Source of the DNA: Fibrisoma montanum
Lineage (GTDB): Bacteria > Bacteroidota > Bacteroidia > Cytophagales > Spirosomataceae
Assembly (NCBI RefSeq): GCF_003583365.1
Contig: NZ_QXED01000009.1
Coordinates: forward strand, 239,495 to 303,494
Length of the DNA stretch: 64,000 nt
Direction: 5' to 3'
A program made the translations under genes and the position numbers. Shown piece after piece: positions 44,969 through 54,875 of the stretch. Every line of letters starts with the position of its first letter. Position 1 is the stretch's first letter. Under the pieces are notes generated by a model, which saw nothing but the letters and a program-made list of their open reading frames with translations, did no database searches and was not told the DNA's origin.

Positions 44969-45003
44969 GCCGACTCCTCTGCACAGCTAAACAACACATC
45001 TTA

Positions 45004-45521
45004 ATGAAACCTTCCACCTGGATCAGCGGCCTGACGATCACCGCCCTTTGCATGGGTTGTTCGTCAGTTGAGCAAGCTGATCAGAACAGCGCCCAAACTA
45101 CCCACCGGGATACCGTGCTCATCGATGCCGATCGACTGGAGCAGGGCCGGCTATTTGAACCCGTCCGGAACCCATTCACGCGCGACGATGCCGCTAAGTT
45201 AGTCGGCGCCGATCGGTTTCGTACAAAACCGATACGCTGGCTACTACCGAAAACGCTTACCTCGTGCTGGTCGGCCGGCTGTATGCCAACGAAACCATTG
45301 GCTGGCTGATGACCATCGACCGGACCAACCGGCAGCTCATTGACCAACAGGTTGTTTATTACGATAACGCCGAAGGTATCAGCCAGATTGAGGGTATGTG
45401 GTTACCCCGGCAGCAGCAGGCGATCGTACAGACCATCACCTACGACGAGACGGGCACTGAACAGGCCAAACGCGTTACGTATACGGTCCAGCCCGACGGC
45501 GAACTGACGCTACTTAACTAA
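45004..45521 (+). pseudogene. Frameshifted lipoprotein gene
   Basis: The first part (45004-45230) reads a lipoprotein signal (MKPSTWISGLTITALCMGC, lipobox in LCMGC) followed by a charged region to DRFRTK. The second part, in a frame shifted by one base, continues DTLATTENAYLVLVGRLY and ends at 45521. The break is at the run of four A in ACAAAACC (near 45225). One base added there restores a single frame, so either the gene is broken, the base is a sequencing error, or slippage is used. No family recognised. Confidence 0.7.
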
Positions 45522-45529
45522 TCTGCACC

Positions 45530-45859
45530 ATGACTGACACTATCATTTCACCTAATCAAGCGTACACGGTTGAGTTCAGCAGCTACGAAGTACGCATGAG
45601 CCACTGGATTAACCAGCCTTACCTGATCCGGGTTGCCGACAAGCAAACGCTGTTTTCGCTGGCGGGCGATGGATGGTCAGCCTTTACCACAAAATGGGTC
45701 GACGAGGCAACTGTTGAGATGGAGGTTGCCAGATATCCGGGGCGTGTATCGTGCACGCTGCGGCTGAATGCGGCTGCCGGCACGGGCACTGCGGCAGGGC
45801 CGACTGGTTCGTTTTCAGGTACCCTTACTGATGTACAGCGCTGGGTACTGAGCCTGTAA
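45530..45859 (+). CDS. Hypothetical cytoplasmic protein
   Basis: 109 residues beginning MTDTIISPNQAYTVEFSSYEVRMSHWINQP. Beta-rich, no signal peptide or membrane segment. It starts only 8 bases after the preceding frameshifted lipoprotein gene, so they were probably co-transcribed. No family recognised. Confidence 0.55.
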   Translation: MTDTIISPNQAYTVEFSSYEVRMSHWINQPYLIRVADKQTLFSLAGDGWSAFTTKWVDEATVEMEVARYPGRVSCTLRLNAAAGTGTAAGPTGSFSGTLTDVQRWVLSL

Positions 45860-45895
45860 ACTCGTCGATCATTAACCAGTCAGTCTACACGCTAT

Positions 45896-46210
45896 ATGAA
45901 ACTATATACCCTGAATCTCTACGCCATCGGCCTGGTTTTCGGGGCCTGGCTGCTGACCCACCTTGGCTACAGGTTTCTGCCGCCTTCCTGGGATTCAGCC
46001 CCTTTTTACACAGGCCTCCTGGTTTATCTGCTGGCCTATCTGGTTATGGGCTGGTCGGCTATCCGGGCCGTCGGGCTGGCGATACGTGGGAACGCACCCT
46101 GGGGGAAAAGTCTGCTCCTGGTAGCGGCTACACTTGTGCAATCCTACATCACACTGTTTGGGTTCCTACTGATCTTGGCCGAAGCGTACACTGACTACCC
46201 TAAGCATTGA
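45896..46210 (+). CDS. Small membrane protein, unknown
   Basis: 104 residues with about three hydrophobic segments (LYAIGLVFGAWLLTHLGY, LLVYLLAYLVMGWSAIRAV, LLLVAATLVQSYITLFGFLLILAEA). Three bases separate its stop from the next gene at 46214, so they form an operon. No family recognised. Confidence 0.6.
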   Translation: MKLYTLNLYAIGLVFGAWLLTHLGYRFLPPSWDSAPFYTGLLVYLLAYLVMGWSAIRAVGLAIRGNAPWGKSLLLVAATLVQSYITLFGFLLILAEAYTDYPKH

Positions 46211-46213
46211 GCT

Positions 46214-46744
46214 ATGCACAACACAACCTACACAACCATTTATGATCTTACGTCTCAATCGGCCATAAGCTGGCGTTCGCTGGTGTTGCCGTTTGGGCTG
46301 GCCGTGGCCGCTACGGTCTGCGCTTACTACGCCCGGTCGAGCTTCAGCCGCTTCGGACTTCTGGGCTTTGCCATCATTGCCGTTCTGGTGGCCGTCGTTA
46401 TTCCGGCCTGGGATTACTATCAGTTGAGCCGGCAAAAACCGCGTATGGTAGAGGGGCCGGTTGCAGACTATCAGGAAAAAGAATGGACCGAACGATACGA
46501 CGGAAAAAACCACCACTACAGCTACGAGGGCTTCTGGGTAAACACGATTGCATTCAGCTATTTCCGGAACGTCGAGATGGCCGGTTTCACCAACACCGAA
46601 CCCGTTCAATACCCCATCCGCGACGGATTGCCTGTCAGGATTCATTACATTCCCGAACGGCAGCTTACGGACGGTTCCGTTACCAATCGAATTGTTAAAC
46701 TGGAAGTAGCCGAACCACACCCTACCCTTCAGTCGCTGCGTTAA
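46214..46744 (+). CDS. Membrane protein, unknown
   Basis: 176 residues. Two hydrophobic segments near residues 22-40 (LVLPFGLAVAATVCAYYA) and 46-66 (GLLGFAIIAVLVAVVIPAW) are followed by a soluble, beta-rich C-terminal domain (YEGFWVNTIAFSYFRNVEMAGF). The order resembles DUF3592-type small membrane proteins, but the match is weak. It ends the small-gene cluster with a long terminator. Confidence 0.6.
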   Translation: MHNTTYTTIYDLTSQSAISWRSLVLPFGLAVAATVCAYYARSSFSRFGLLGFAIIAVLVAVVIPAWDYYQLSRQKPRMVEGPVADYQEKEWTERYDGKNHHYSYEGFWVNTIAFSYFRNVEMAGFTNTEPVQYPIRDGLPVRIHYIPERQLTDGSVTNRIVKLEVAEPHPTLQSLR

Positions 46745-46750
46745 ACCAAA

Positions 46751-46794
46751 AGCCGAGGGGGGAGTTGCGACGACCCGCAACTCCCCCCTCGGCT
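46751..46794. terminator. Long GC-rich hairpin between convergent genes
   Basis: AGCCGAGGGGGGAGTTGCG (46751-46769) pairs perfectly with 46776-46794, loop ACGACC. It lies between the membrane-protein gene and the convergent globin gene and can end both. Confidence 0.8.
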
Positions 46795-46806
46795 CTATTA
46801 CCCAGG

Positions 46807-47211
46807 TTACGCTTTTTCGAGCATAGCCTGCACCAGGGTCTGGTAACAGGCTTCCCAGGCCTGCCGTACCTCATTGTTCCACTGGCTTCCCAACCCCTGT
46901 TCGAGGGTCCAGAGCAGCGTGTCTCCCACGGCCGGATAATGTTCCGGTTTAACCCCATACCGCTCATGCCGCTGCGCAAGCTGGGCGATTTCGCCCATTA
47001 CCTCCTCCGGTCGGTCGATACGCCCTACGATCAGGCTCAGCATATCGACAAACTTGTGATACTGGTTTGTCATCGGCTCCCGGAACATCGGCCGAACGGA
47101 TGGGTATATCAGAAACAGCCGCCGGTAGAATACATCCCCCAGCAACTGCGGGTCAACGTCGCGCAGCAGTTTCCACGTTCGTTTTACGATACTTATTTCC
47201 TGGTGTGTCAC
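46807..47211 (-). CDS. Single-domain globin
   Basis: 134 residues in the globin fold. Helices A-E are visible (KRTWKLLRDVDPQLLGDVFYRRLFLIYPSVRPMF). The proximal His lies in QRHERYGVKPEHYPAVGDTLL, the pattern of flavohemoglobin-type bacterial globins. A reductase domain is absent, so it is a single-domain member that may bind O2 or NO. No signal peptide. It is convergent with the membrane-protein operon. Confidence 0.88.
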   Translation of the reverse strand: MTHQEISIVKRTWKLLRDVDPQLLGDVFYRRLFLIYPSVRPMFREPMTNQYHKFVDMLSLIVGRIDRPEEVMGEIAQLAQRHERYGVKPEHYPAVGDTLLWTLEQGLGSQWNNEVRQAWEACYQTLVQAMLEKA

Positions 47212-47497
47212 AGCAGTATTATCTCATAGTTCAGGTCAAAGAACGAGCGAATGCAGGGGTTCACCAAACATTTCGGCATGGGAGGCTACTTTCGGCGCTT
47301 CAACCGTTACCTGGGGCTAACCAACTGCAAAGCGTTTCGGTTGCCGTACGGCGTCCCGGCTGTTACTCCCGGTTAACCGGATGTTATGCGTCATTCATTA
47401 GCCAGTTTAAACAATTCATCGCCAAATAGTTGCGAAAACGGGCAATAAATCTCAAAATTTATGTAGCCATTCACGAAGGCGCAACGAACATCCAGCC

Positions 47498-48271
47498 ATG
47501 AACGCCCTGATCATTGAAGACGAAAAATTAGTAGCCCTCGAACTGGCCTCCAGCATCGCCGAAGTGGACCCCGCCCTGAACATCATCGGCACGGTTGGCA
47601 GCGTCAAAACGGCCATTCGCTGGTTCTCGGAGAATGCCGAACCCGACATCATCTTCGCCGATGTGCAGCTATCCGATGGCGTGAGCTTCCGGATTTTTGA
47701 GCAGTTCACGTTATCCTGCCCGATTATTTTCACCACCGCCTACAACGAGTACGCCATTCAGGCCTTCAAGGTCAACGGGATCGACTACCTGCTGAAACCC
47801 GTCGACTGGGACGAACTGAAGCAAGCCATCTCGAAAGCGCAATCGGTGATCAAGGCTAAATCGAACCAGGCGTTCGACGTTCAGAAGCTGCTCGACTCGC
47901 TGAATATGCCCATTACGGCCAAAACAACGTATAAAGAACATTTTCTGGGAAACGCCCGCAATAGCTGGGTACCCATTCGGGTGGCCGACATTGCTTACTT
48001 CACCCGCGACCAGCTTAATTTCATGGTCACGAACGGGAACGAGCGCTACATTGTCGACTACGACACCCTCGATGAAATTGAGGAACTGCTCGACCCCAAC
48101 CAGTTTTACCGCGCCAACCGCCACTGCATCGTTAACATCAACGCGGTTCAGAGCGTGAAAGGGCTCGCCAACCTCAAGCTAAGTGTCCGGCTGAAGTCGC
48201 CCAACCATCAGTTCGATATCGAAATCAGCCGCGACAAAGCGCCGTCCTTCAAAAAATGGCTGGAAAAGTAA
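47498..48271 (+). CDS. LytTR-family response regulator
   Basis: 257 residues. The receiver domain has EDE near residue 7, the phospho-acceptor Asp in IIFADVQLSDG near 55 and the Lys in LLKPVDW near 105. The LytTR domain (about residues 145-255) has RVADIAYFTRDQLNFMV and FYRANRHCIVNINAV. It overlaps the sensor kinase gene by 16 bases, so expression is coupled. Target genes are unknown; the nearby adhesin cluster is a possible target. Confidence 0.92.
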   Translation: MNALIIEDEKLVALELASSIAEVDPALNIIGTVGSVKTAIRWFSENAEPDIIFADVQLSDGVSFRIFEQFTLSCPIIFTTAYNEYAIQAFKVNGIDYLLKPVDWDELKQAISKAQSVIKAKSNQAFDVQKLLDSLNMPITAKTTYKEHFLGNARNSWVPIRVADIAYFTRDQLNFMVTNGNERYIVDYDTLDEIEELLDPNQFYRANRHCIVNINAVQSVKGLANLKLSVRLKSPNHQFDIEISRDKAPSFKKWLEK

Positions 48272-51200
48272 GTCTCTGGCGTTGGCTGGTGTGTCTGGGA
48301 TGGTATTTGGGTGTACTCAACGACCTACAGGCCCAGAGCCGTCCCGGTCAGTTCGAGTTCCGCCACATTCAGGAGGAACACGGCTTGTCGTCGAATACCA
48401 TTACCAGTTTTCACCAGGATCAGGACGGATTTCTGTGGATCGGCACCATCGATGGCCTGAATCGGTACGACGGCCATCATTTCGTTGTATTCAAGAGCAA
48501 CCGAAAAGATTCTACCTCACTCCTGCACAACACCATCTATGACCTGTGCGAAGACCAGAACGGCAACATCTGGGCCAGTACGGAAGTAGGCATCAGCCAA
48601 TACAACAAAGCCACCGGGCGATTTCATAACATCAGGTTCGTGAACGGCCGCCGACTGGGCTGGTGCACTAACGTCCTTTGCGATCGCCAGGGCGATGTAT
48701 GGTTCACCAGCTACTACGCCGGTTTATTTCGTTACGTCGTCAGGACCGGTCAGATTCAGTTCTTTCCTTTTAATCCGGCCGATACCCCGCAAACAATCTC
48801 AAGCCGTATTTCCCTGCAAAGTCTGATCGAAGACCCCGACCACAAGGGCCTCTGGGTTGGCGATAAAAAACAAGGGCTGCAGTATTTCGACAGCAGTCGC
48901 GGGCGATTCGGGCAGCCCCCCGCGAAACACCCGCAACTGGAGACCTACAAGCAGCACTACGTAACGGCCCTGACCCTGGACGACCACCGGCTGATTTTCG
49001 GCGATGCTACCGACGAGCGCGTAGTGGTGTATGACCTGAAGCAGCAACAGCTGGTTAAAGCCTTTCCACTCATCAGCAAAAAAGACCGCGACCCCTTTGA
49101 TCTGCCTACCATCTTCGCCGACCGCAAGCACAACCTCTGGATTAGTTCATCGAGCTATCTGATGTTCTTTGCCGAAGCCAGTACCTACCGGGTCACCGAG
49201 TTTTTCCATGACGAAGCCAGCCCATCCTCCGTGGCCGGAAGCCTGTTTTTTGCGGCCTGGCAACACCCTGATGGTCCCGTCTGGCTTGGAACAGTCAACG
49301 GGATTTCTCACACGAATCTGGAACGCAGCTTCTATACGACGCACAATCTGGCTCAGCAGTTTCCGGCCCTGTCGGACCACTACGGAATTACGTCTTTTTC
49401 GGAAGACCCCGATGGCTCGTGGTGGCTGGGTACCTCCCGGCAGGACCTGCTCCATTATCATCCCGAAACCGGCCGGCTGGAAACGTACCGGCTGCCCAAC
49501 CAGACCGCGCATTCGATCGGCGGCATTTTCGCCCACGAGGGGCTTCTCTATATGGGCATGGAAACCGGGCTGACGACGTTTAACCCGCAAACGAAGCAGT
49601 TTGCCACCGTACCGTTTCCTGATCCACTCCGGGCAGATCTGCCCAAAATAGGGCACATTGTCAAACGGCGCGATCAGCTATGGCTAACGGGAGCCAGCAA
49701 ACAGGTGTGGTGTTACACGATCCCCACCCGGCAGTGGCACCGCTACGCAATTATCTCCTCATCGGAGGACCCGAAATTCCGGGTGCGGTTGTCGCTGGTT
49801 GATCAGCGGGGCGATTTGTGGCTGGAGATATACCCGGAAGGTTTTTTTCGTTTTTCACAGAAAACCGGTCAGTTCATCCGGGATCAGCGACCGATGGACG
49901 ACGAGTACAGCCTGACGCTCACGTCGTTCAATCAGGACAAGCGGGGGAACTTCTGGCTGAGCAGCATCGGGCAGGGTCTGATTCGCTACAATCCTTACCA
50001 GAAACAATACACCTACTGGAACGAAAGCGACGGACTGAACTCGGCCCGGATCTGGGCCGCCATGCCCGATCAGCGCGGGAATATCTGGACAGCGGCCTAC
50101 AACAAATTTTCGGTTTATTCCCCGAACGACGATTCGTTTTTCAATTTCTTCATCCCGTTCAATCAGGCCAGTCCAGAATACGTTAATTACCTGTTTCCGC
50201 TCCGGAATGGCCATATACTTGCGGCCATGAAAACCTACGTGCTCGAATTTGCCCCCGAAAAACTATCGCGCACCCCGGTAAGTAAATCCAGCAATGTGTT
50301 GATTAACGCGGTTGAAACCGGCGATACGACGCATCTGATCCACCGGGGGGTGCGACACATCCGGGTTAGTGCCGACGCCAAGGATTTCACGGTTTACTTC
50401 GCGACCCTCGTTTCAGCTGAGAACGCCATAATCCGTTATAAATACCAGCTTGAAGGATTCGACGCGTCGCCTAAGATCACGTCGCAGACGTACGCCGTCT
50501 ACAATAAGATGCCCGGCGGTGATTACCTCTTTACCGTCAGGGGCGTAACACCCGATGGCACCGAAACGGTGGTCCGTTCGCTGACCGTTCACATTGACTC
50601 CTACGTGTACGAATCGAAATGGTTCTGGGCGTGCATCGGCCTGATCCTGCTCGGTCTGCTGCTTGGTTTTATGTGGTACCGGTCCGATCAGACAAACCAA
50701 CTCCACCAGCTACAGGTGCAGGCCACCCGCCTGGAGCGCGATAAAACCGAGATTCAGTACCAGAACCTGATTAATCACCTCAATCCGCATTTTCTGTTCA
50801 ATAGCCTGACCTCGCTCAACAGCCTGATCATGGCCAATCCCCGCGAGGCCTCGAAGTTTCTGCGTAAACTCTCGATTATTTACCGCTACATCCTCCAGAA
50901 CAAGGACAAGGAACTCGTTACGCTGGGCGACGAACTGACCTTCGTGCAGAATTATATCGATCTGCAGCAGGCCCGATTCGGAACGGACCTGCAGATTACG
51001 GTTGACGTTTCGCCTGACTGCCTGACGCAGCTCATCGTTCCGGTTACGATCCAGAACCTGCTCGAAAACGCAATCAAGCACAATACCATGGACGAAGAAA
51101 GTCCGCTCCGGATTCGAATTTATACCGTCAATAATGCGCTGGTTGTGGCGAATAACCTCCAGAAGAAAGTATTCGTTGAAACGTCGAACAAACAGGGACT

Positions 51201-51297
51201 GGCCAGCCTTCGGTCGCTGTATCACTACTTGAGCCGACGCGCGATCGACATTACCGAAACCGATACGCATTTCATGGTCAGTGTCCCGTTGCTGTAA
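48256..51297 (+). CDS. Beta-propeller sensor histidine kinase (LytS type)
   Basis: 1013 residues. The signal peptide is near the N-terminus (WLVCLGWYLGVLNDLQAQ). Residues ~30-680 form two-component-regulator propeller repeats (GLSSNTITSFHQDQDGFLWIGTIDGLNRYDG). A Y_Y_Y-like domain follows (TVYFATLVSAENAIIRYKYQLEGFD). One membrane segment lies near residues 790-808. The C-terminal His_kinase domain (INHLNPHFLFNSLTSLNSLI) and ATPase (LLENAIKHNT) are intact. The periplasmic propeller is likely to sense a polysaccharide or envelope signal. It is coupled with the LytTR regulator. Confidence 0.92.
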   Translation: MAGKVSLWRWLVCLGWYLGVLNDLQAQSRPGQFEFRHIQEEHGLSSNTITSFHQDQDGFLWIGTIDGLNRYDGHHFVVFKSNRKDSTSLLHNTIYDLCEDQNGNIWASTEVGISQYNKATGRFHNIRFVNGRRLGWCTNVLCDRQGDVWFTSYYAGLFRYVVRTGQIQFFPFNPADTPQTISSRISLQSLIEDPDHKGLWVGDKKQGLQYFDSSRGRFGQPPAKHPQLETYKQHYVTALTLDDHRLIFGDATDERVVVYDLKQQQLVKAFPLISKKDRDPFDLPTIFADRKHNLWISSSSYLMFFAEASTYRVTEFFHDEASPSSVAGSLFFAAWQHPDGPVWLGTVNGISHTNLERSFYTTHNLAQQFPALSDHYGITSFSEDPDGSWWLGTSRQDLLHYHPETGRLETYRLPNQTAHSIGGIFAHEGLLYMGMETGLTTFNPQTKQFATVPFPDPLRADLPKIGHIVKRRDQLWLTGASKQVWCYTIPTRQWHRYAIISSSEDPKFRVRLSLVDQRGDLWLEIYPEGFFRFSQKTGQFIRDQRPMDDEYSLTLTSFNQDKRGNFWLSSIGQGLIRYNPYQKQYTYWNESDGLNSARIWAAMPDQRGNIWTAAYNKFSVYSPNDDSFFNFFIPFNQASPEYVNYLFPLRNGHILAAMKTYVLEFAPEKLSRTPVSKSSNVLINAVETGDTTHLIHRGVRHIRVSADAKDFTVYFATLVSAENAIIRYKYQLEGFDASPKITSQTYAVYNKMPGGDYLFTVRGVTPDGTETVVRSLTVHIDSYVYESKWFWACIGLILLGLLLGFMWYRSDQTNQLHQLQVQATRLERDKTEIQYQNLINHLNPHFLFNSLTSLNSLIMANPREASKFLRKLSIIYRYILQNKDKELVTLGDELTFVQNYIDLQQARFGTDLQITVDVSPDCLTQLIVPVTIQNLLENAIKHNTMDEESPLRIRIYTVNNALVVANNLQKKVFVETSNKQGLASLRSLYHYLSRRAIDITETDTHFMVSVPLL

Positions 51298-51323
51298 CCC
51301 ACCGGCCTACAGCAACGGGACAC
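51281..51323. terminator. Terminator overlapping the end of the sensor kinase gene
   Basis: GTGTCCCGTTGCTGTA (51281-51296) pairs perfectly with 51308-51323, loop of 11. The left arm encodes the last codons of the kinase and the right arm lies just after the OmpA-protein gene's end. Confidence 0.75.
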
Positions 51324-51327
51324 CGTA

Positions 51328-53742
51328 CTACTCCAGCGTCAGGACTTTTATCTCCGTCCGGCGGTTTTGCTGGTGCTGTTCTTCCGAGCAGTCGACCCCA
51401 TCGGCGCACTTGTTGAGCAGCTCATCTTCGCCGTAGCCTTTCGCAATCATTCGTTTCGGCGCAATACCTTTCGACTTGAGGTAGACCGTAGCTGCCTTTG
51501 CCCGATTGGCCGAGAGCTTGCGGTTATACGGCGCCGTGGCCCGGCTGTCGGTATGCGACCGCATCTCGATTTTCATACCGGGGTACTTCTTCATCAACGC
51601 TACAACCTTGTCCAGTTCCTTGGCCGCATCGGGGCGGATCGTGGCTTTGTTGAGGTCGTAATAAATGTTATCGATCCGGATTACGTCGCCTTTCCGAAAC
51701 ATGAGAATGTCGGTCGAGCCGGAGCCGTCCTTGTCGATGCGGCTGCCCGCTGTTCCCATGCGTTCTTTGATGGCTTCGATGGCGTAATCACAGCCGGGGG
51801 TTACCGTGAACCCATAGCTGCCGTCGGCCCCCGTGATAACCTGTTGCGACGTACCATCGCATTCGCTGACGAGAATGACCTTCGCGCCCTCGATAGGGGT
51901 GTTATCGGCCTGCGTGAGCACCCGGCCGCGTACCGACGTTGGCCCCAGGGCGGCTGGTTTGGCTTCTTCGGTTGGTTTGGCGAGCGCGATGTCCAGCCGC
52001 GACGGTTTATCGTCGGCAAGGTCTTTGGTCGAGAACCCCACTTTGTTAGCCAGATAGCCTTCGCGGCTCACCAGAAACTGAAAGTTGTTGTCAATGTCCA
52101 GACAAAGCCGAACCAGGCCGTTGGCGTCGGTTTTCAAGTCGCGCTGCCGGGCGCTGCCCACCTGATCGTCGACGTGCAGGGGCGTGTCGGCCAGGGGTTC
52201 TTTGGTCTGGGCGTCAAATACGCTGATCGTCAACTGGCGGCAGGGATAGAGCGAGCCTTCGCGCGTGAACCGGTACAGGTCGTCGTCGCTGCCCCCGTTT
52301 TTCCGGTTGCTGCTGAAATACCCCGCCTTCCGGTCGCCGTCGGTCACGATACCGAAGTCATCTTTGGGAGAATTCAGCGGTTCGCCCAGGTTTTGCACCG
52401 ATTTTACCTGCTGGCCGTCGTTACCCAGCTGGGCGAAGAAAATATCGAGTTCACCCAGACCAGGTCGCCCGTCCGACGAAAAGTAAAGGTTACCTTTTTC
52501 ATCGACGAACGGGAAGAGTTCGTTGCCTTTTGAGTTCACGTCCTTGCCGAGGTTAACCGGCTCCAGCCATTTGCCATCCCCCCATTTCGCTACGTAGATA
52601 TCGGTTCCACCGAAGCCCCCCGGCCGGTCGGACGCAAAATACAGCAGCTGATCCGGCTGGCCGTTTGGTCCTTTGCCTAATGCCGGGTGTCCGGACGAGA
52701 ACTCGTCGCTGTTGAACGGCAGTTCCTCGGCTTCGCTCCAGACGCCGTTGGTCTGCGTGGCCGTGTATAGTTTCAGTTTATTAACGCCGTCTTTACTCTT
52801 GCCGTAGTGGCCGTTGTTGTAATTATTACGCGTAAAAATCACCCGGGCGCCGTCTTTTGAGAAGGTTGCCGGCCCTTCGTGATAGCGCGTATTCAGCGAC
52901 TTCTGGAAGCGCTCCGACTGGCCAACCGGCCGATCGTCGTAGCTCTGGAACTGGTTTACGTTGTTGCCCCCGTAGAAACCCACCGTTCGCGAATCGTTGG
53001 CTGTCAGGGCGGTATACTCATCACCGCCCAGGTTCGGTTTAGGAGCGAGCGTCCGGGTTTTGCGTTTCGCTGTCCTTGGGGTGCCGGTCGTGGTCACCCT
53101 ACCGCGCAAAGCATCGGCTTCGGGCATGAAGTACAGATCCAGAAACGGACCGTTTTTAGAGTCGATCACCTTTTTGGAGCCCTTGCTGCCGCCCGAGGCC
53201 GACACAAACACCAGCCCATTGCCGTAGAGCATCGGGCTGAATTCGGCCTTACGGGTGTTGATCGTCAGGAACTCAACTTTGTAGGTAGTGGCCTTCTTGC
53301 TCAGCGCGTCTGCCTCCCGATACAGCCGGGAGTAAGGCATCGCCTGCTGGTCGGCCGGCACCAGGGTGTTGTACTTTCCGAACGCTTCCTGTGCCTCGCG
53401 AAACTTGCCGTTTGCCGCCAGCGACTGCGCGTAGTACAGATAGGCCGGGGCGTGTTCGGCGGGCAGGTCGCCCATGCCCATCAGTTCACGGTACACCCGT
53501 TCGGCGTTTTTGGTATCGCGCTGCTGGTGGTAGCTGAAGCCCAGCTTGGCCAGGGCCGCCCGGCGTTCCGTTTCTGGCAGCGCCGGGGTGTTTTTCAGCG
53601 CCTGTTCATACAAATCTATAGCACTGGCGTAGGCCAGCTGATCGAACTGCCGATCGGCCTGGTTGGTCAGCGATTGCCCCAGGAGCGGGCTTAGACCGCA
53701 GGCGAGTAGCGCAGACAGGAATAAAAAACGTACCATTCGCAA
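51328..53742 (-). CDS. OmpA/TPR/PD40 protein, PorE-like
   Basis: 804 residues. The order is: signal peptide (FLFLSALLACGLSPLLGQ), TPR-like helices (residues ~25-130), PD40/WD-like beta repeats (~190-500), a CarboxypepD-reg-like domain (~610-680) and a C-terminal OmpA domain (~700-804) with MRSHTDSRATAPYNRKLSANRAKAATVYL, which binds peptidoglycan. This order matches PorE of the type IX system. Neighbours PorP/SprF and the giant adhesin fit this. It is probably an outer membrane anchor linking the secretion complex to peptidoglycan. Confidence 0.87.
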   Translation of the reverse strand: MRMVRFLFLSALLACGLSPLLGQSLTNQADRQFDQLAYASAIDLYEQALKNTPALPETERRAALAKLGFSYHQQRDTKNAERVYRELMGMGDLPAEHAPAYLYYAQSLAANGKFREAQEAFGKYNTLVPADQQAMPYSRLYREADALSKKATTYKVEFLTINTRKAEFSPMLYGNGLVFVSASGGSKGSKKVIDSKNGPFLDLYFMPEADALRGRVTTTGTPRTAKRKTRTLAPKPNLGGDEYTALTANDSRTVGFYGGNNVNQFQSYDDRPVGQSERFQKSLNTRYHEGPATFSKDGARVIFTRNNYNNGHYGKSKDGVNKLKLYTATQTNGVWSEAEELPFNSDEFSSGHPALGKGPNGQPDQLLYFASDRPGGFGGTDIYVAKWGDGKWLEPVNLGKDVNSKGNELFPFVDEKGNLYFSSDGRPGLGELDIFFAQLGNDGQQVKSVQNLGEPLNSPKDDFGIVTDGDRKAGYFSSNRKNGGSDDDLYRFTREGSLYPCRQLTISVFDAQTKEPLADTPLHVDDQVGSARQRDLKTDANGLVRLCLDIDNNFQFLVSREGYLANKVGFSTKDLADDKPSRLDIALAKPTEEAKPAALGPTSVRGRVLTQADNTPIEGAKVILVSECDGTSQQVITGADGSYGFTVTPGCDYAIEAIKERMGTAGSRIDKDGSGSTDILMFRKGDVIRIDNIYYDLNKATIRPDAAKELDKVVALMKKYPGMKIEMRSHTDSRATAPYNRKLSANRAKAATVYLKSKGIAPKRMIAKGYGEDELLNKCADGVDCSEEQHQQNRRTEIKVLTLE

Positions 53743-53889
53743 AATGATTAGGTAACAGATTTATAGCCAAAACGAAAAGGTACACCCTCCGGGACGAAGC
53801 CAGGGAAGTGTACCTTATCAATAGCAAATACTGCGCCGAAAACGTAGAGGTAGTTTATCCTTCAGGGGTTTGGGTAAAGTGCAGCACCA

Positions 53890-54870
53890 TTAGAAATACC
53901 GGGGCGTCAGGATGCGATTCTTGCCGAACCCAAATTCGTAACGCAGCATGATCTCGTGCGAGCTGGGCGCTACGGTCCGGAAGTTGTTCATCGTATAGTC
54001 GTAGGCGTAACCGAAGCGGAACTGATCCGACAACTGCACCTCTACCATGCCCACGATGGCATCGGTGCTGTAGTTGGTCCAGGTTGAGAACTGGTTGCGC
54101 CGGAACGACGTACCGATGGCGATCCGGTCGGCAAACCAGAAATTGATGTTTCCATCAAAACCCAGCGGAGCCCCTTCGGCGTACTTGACCAGCAGCGACG
54201 GTTTCATTTTCACGGCCGGACTTAGGCCTACCACGAAACCGGCCGTCAGATACCCATGGCGACGCTGCACGGCCCGTAGACTGCCCGAATCAAATTCGCC
54301 CAGCTTGTTCTTGATCAGCCTCGGCACCGATACTCCCAGATACGACTTATCATTGCTGATGTAAATGCCTGTACCGAAGTTCGGCAGTACTTTACTAACG
54401 TTGCTGGCAAACGCCGGGTCGATCTGACCGGAGCCATCGGGCGTTGTCCGGACCTCCGACAGGTTCACCTGGTAGCTCGACGCGCCCCCTTGCAGACCCA
54501 GCGCCAGGGTAGAGCGGTCGCCCACCTTGATCCGGAAGGCGTAGGAAGCAAAGCCGCCGGCCTCCTGAAATACCCCGATTCTGTCGCCGTAGAGCTGTAA
54601 ACCAACGCCGACCCGCTCCCGGTTCAGGGGCATATCGATCGTGAATGTGGCCGTTTGCGGGGCACCTTCCACGCCGGTCCACTGGTTGCGGTAGAGGGCC
54701 GACATGCTGAGGACATCACGGCTGCCCGCATAGGCCGGGTTGAGCGCCATCATGTTGAACATGTACTGCGAAAACATCTTGTCCTGCTGCGCCCGGACCG
54801 TGCCACTGCCGGCCACGAAGGCCAGCAGCAGCGTAATTGCCCAAAACTTGGTTGAAAGCTGGTTTGACAT
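53890..54870 (-). CDS. PorP/SprF family type IX secretion membrane protein
   Basis: 326 residues. A signal peptide ends near VRAQQDK. The conserved FSQYMFNMMALNPAYAGSRDVLSMSALYRNQWTGV and later barrel strands (FRFGYAYDYTMNNFRT, SSHEIMLRYEFGFGKNRI) identify the family. It starts only 5 bases after the giant adhesin gene stops, so they are an operon. In Flavobacterium a SprF protein is needed for the attachment of SprB; this pair is the same arrangement. Confidence 0.92.
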   Translation of the reverse strand: MSNQLSTKFWAITLLLAFVAGSGTVRAQQDKMFSQYMFNMMALNPAYAGSRDVLSMSALYRNQWTGVEGAPQTATFTIDMPLNRERVGVGLQLYGDRIGVFQEAGGFASYAFRIKVGDRSTLALGLQGGASSYQVNLSEVRTTPDGSGQIDPAFASNVSKVLPNFGTGIYISNDKSYLGVSVPRLIKNKLGEFDSGSLRAVQRRHGYLTAGFVVGLSPAVKMKPSLLVKYAEGAPLGFDGNINFWFADRIAIGTSFRRNQFSTWTNYSTDAIVGMVEVQLSDQFRFGYAYDYTMNNFRTVAPSSHEIMLRYEFGFGKNRILTPRYF

Positions 54871-54875
54871 TGGTA

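Noticed and set aside
51367..52533. 388-codon open frame antisense to the OmpA/TPR protein
   Set aside because: Shadow frame of a well-supported gene.
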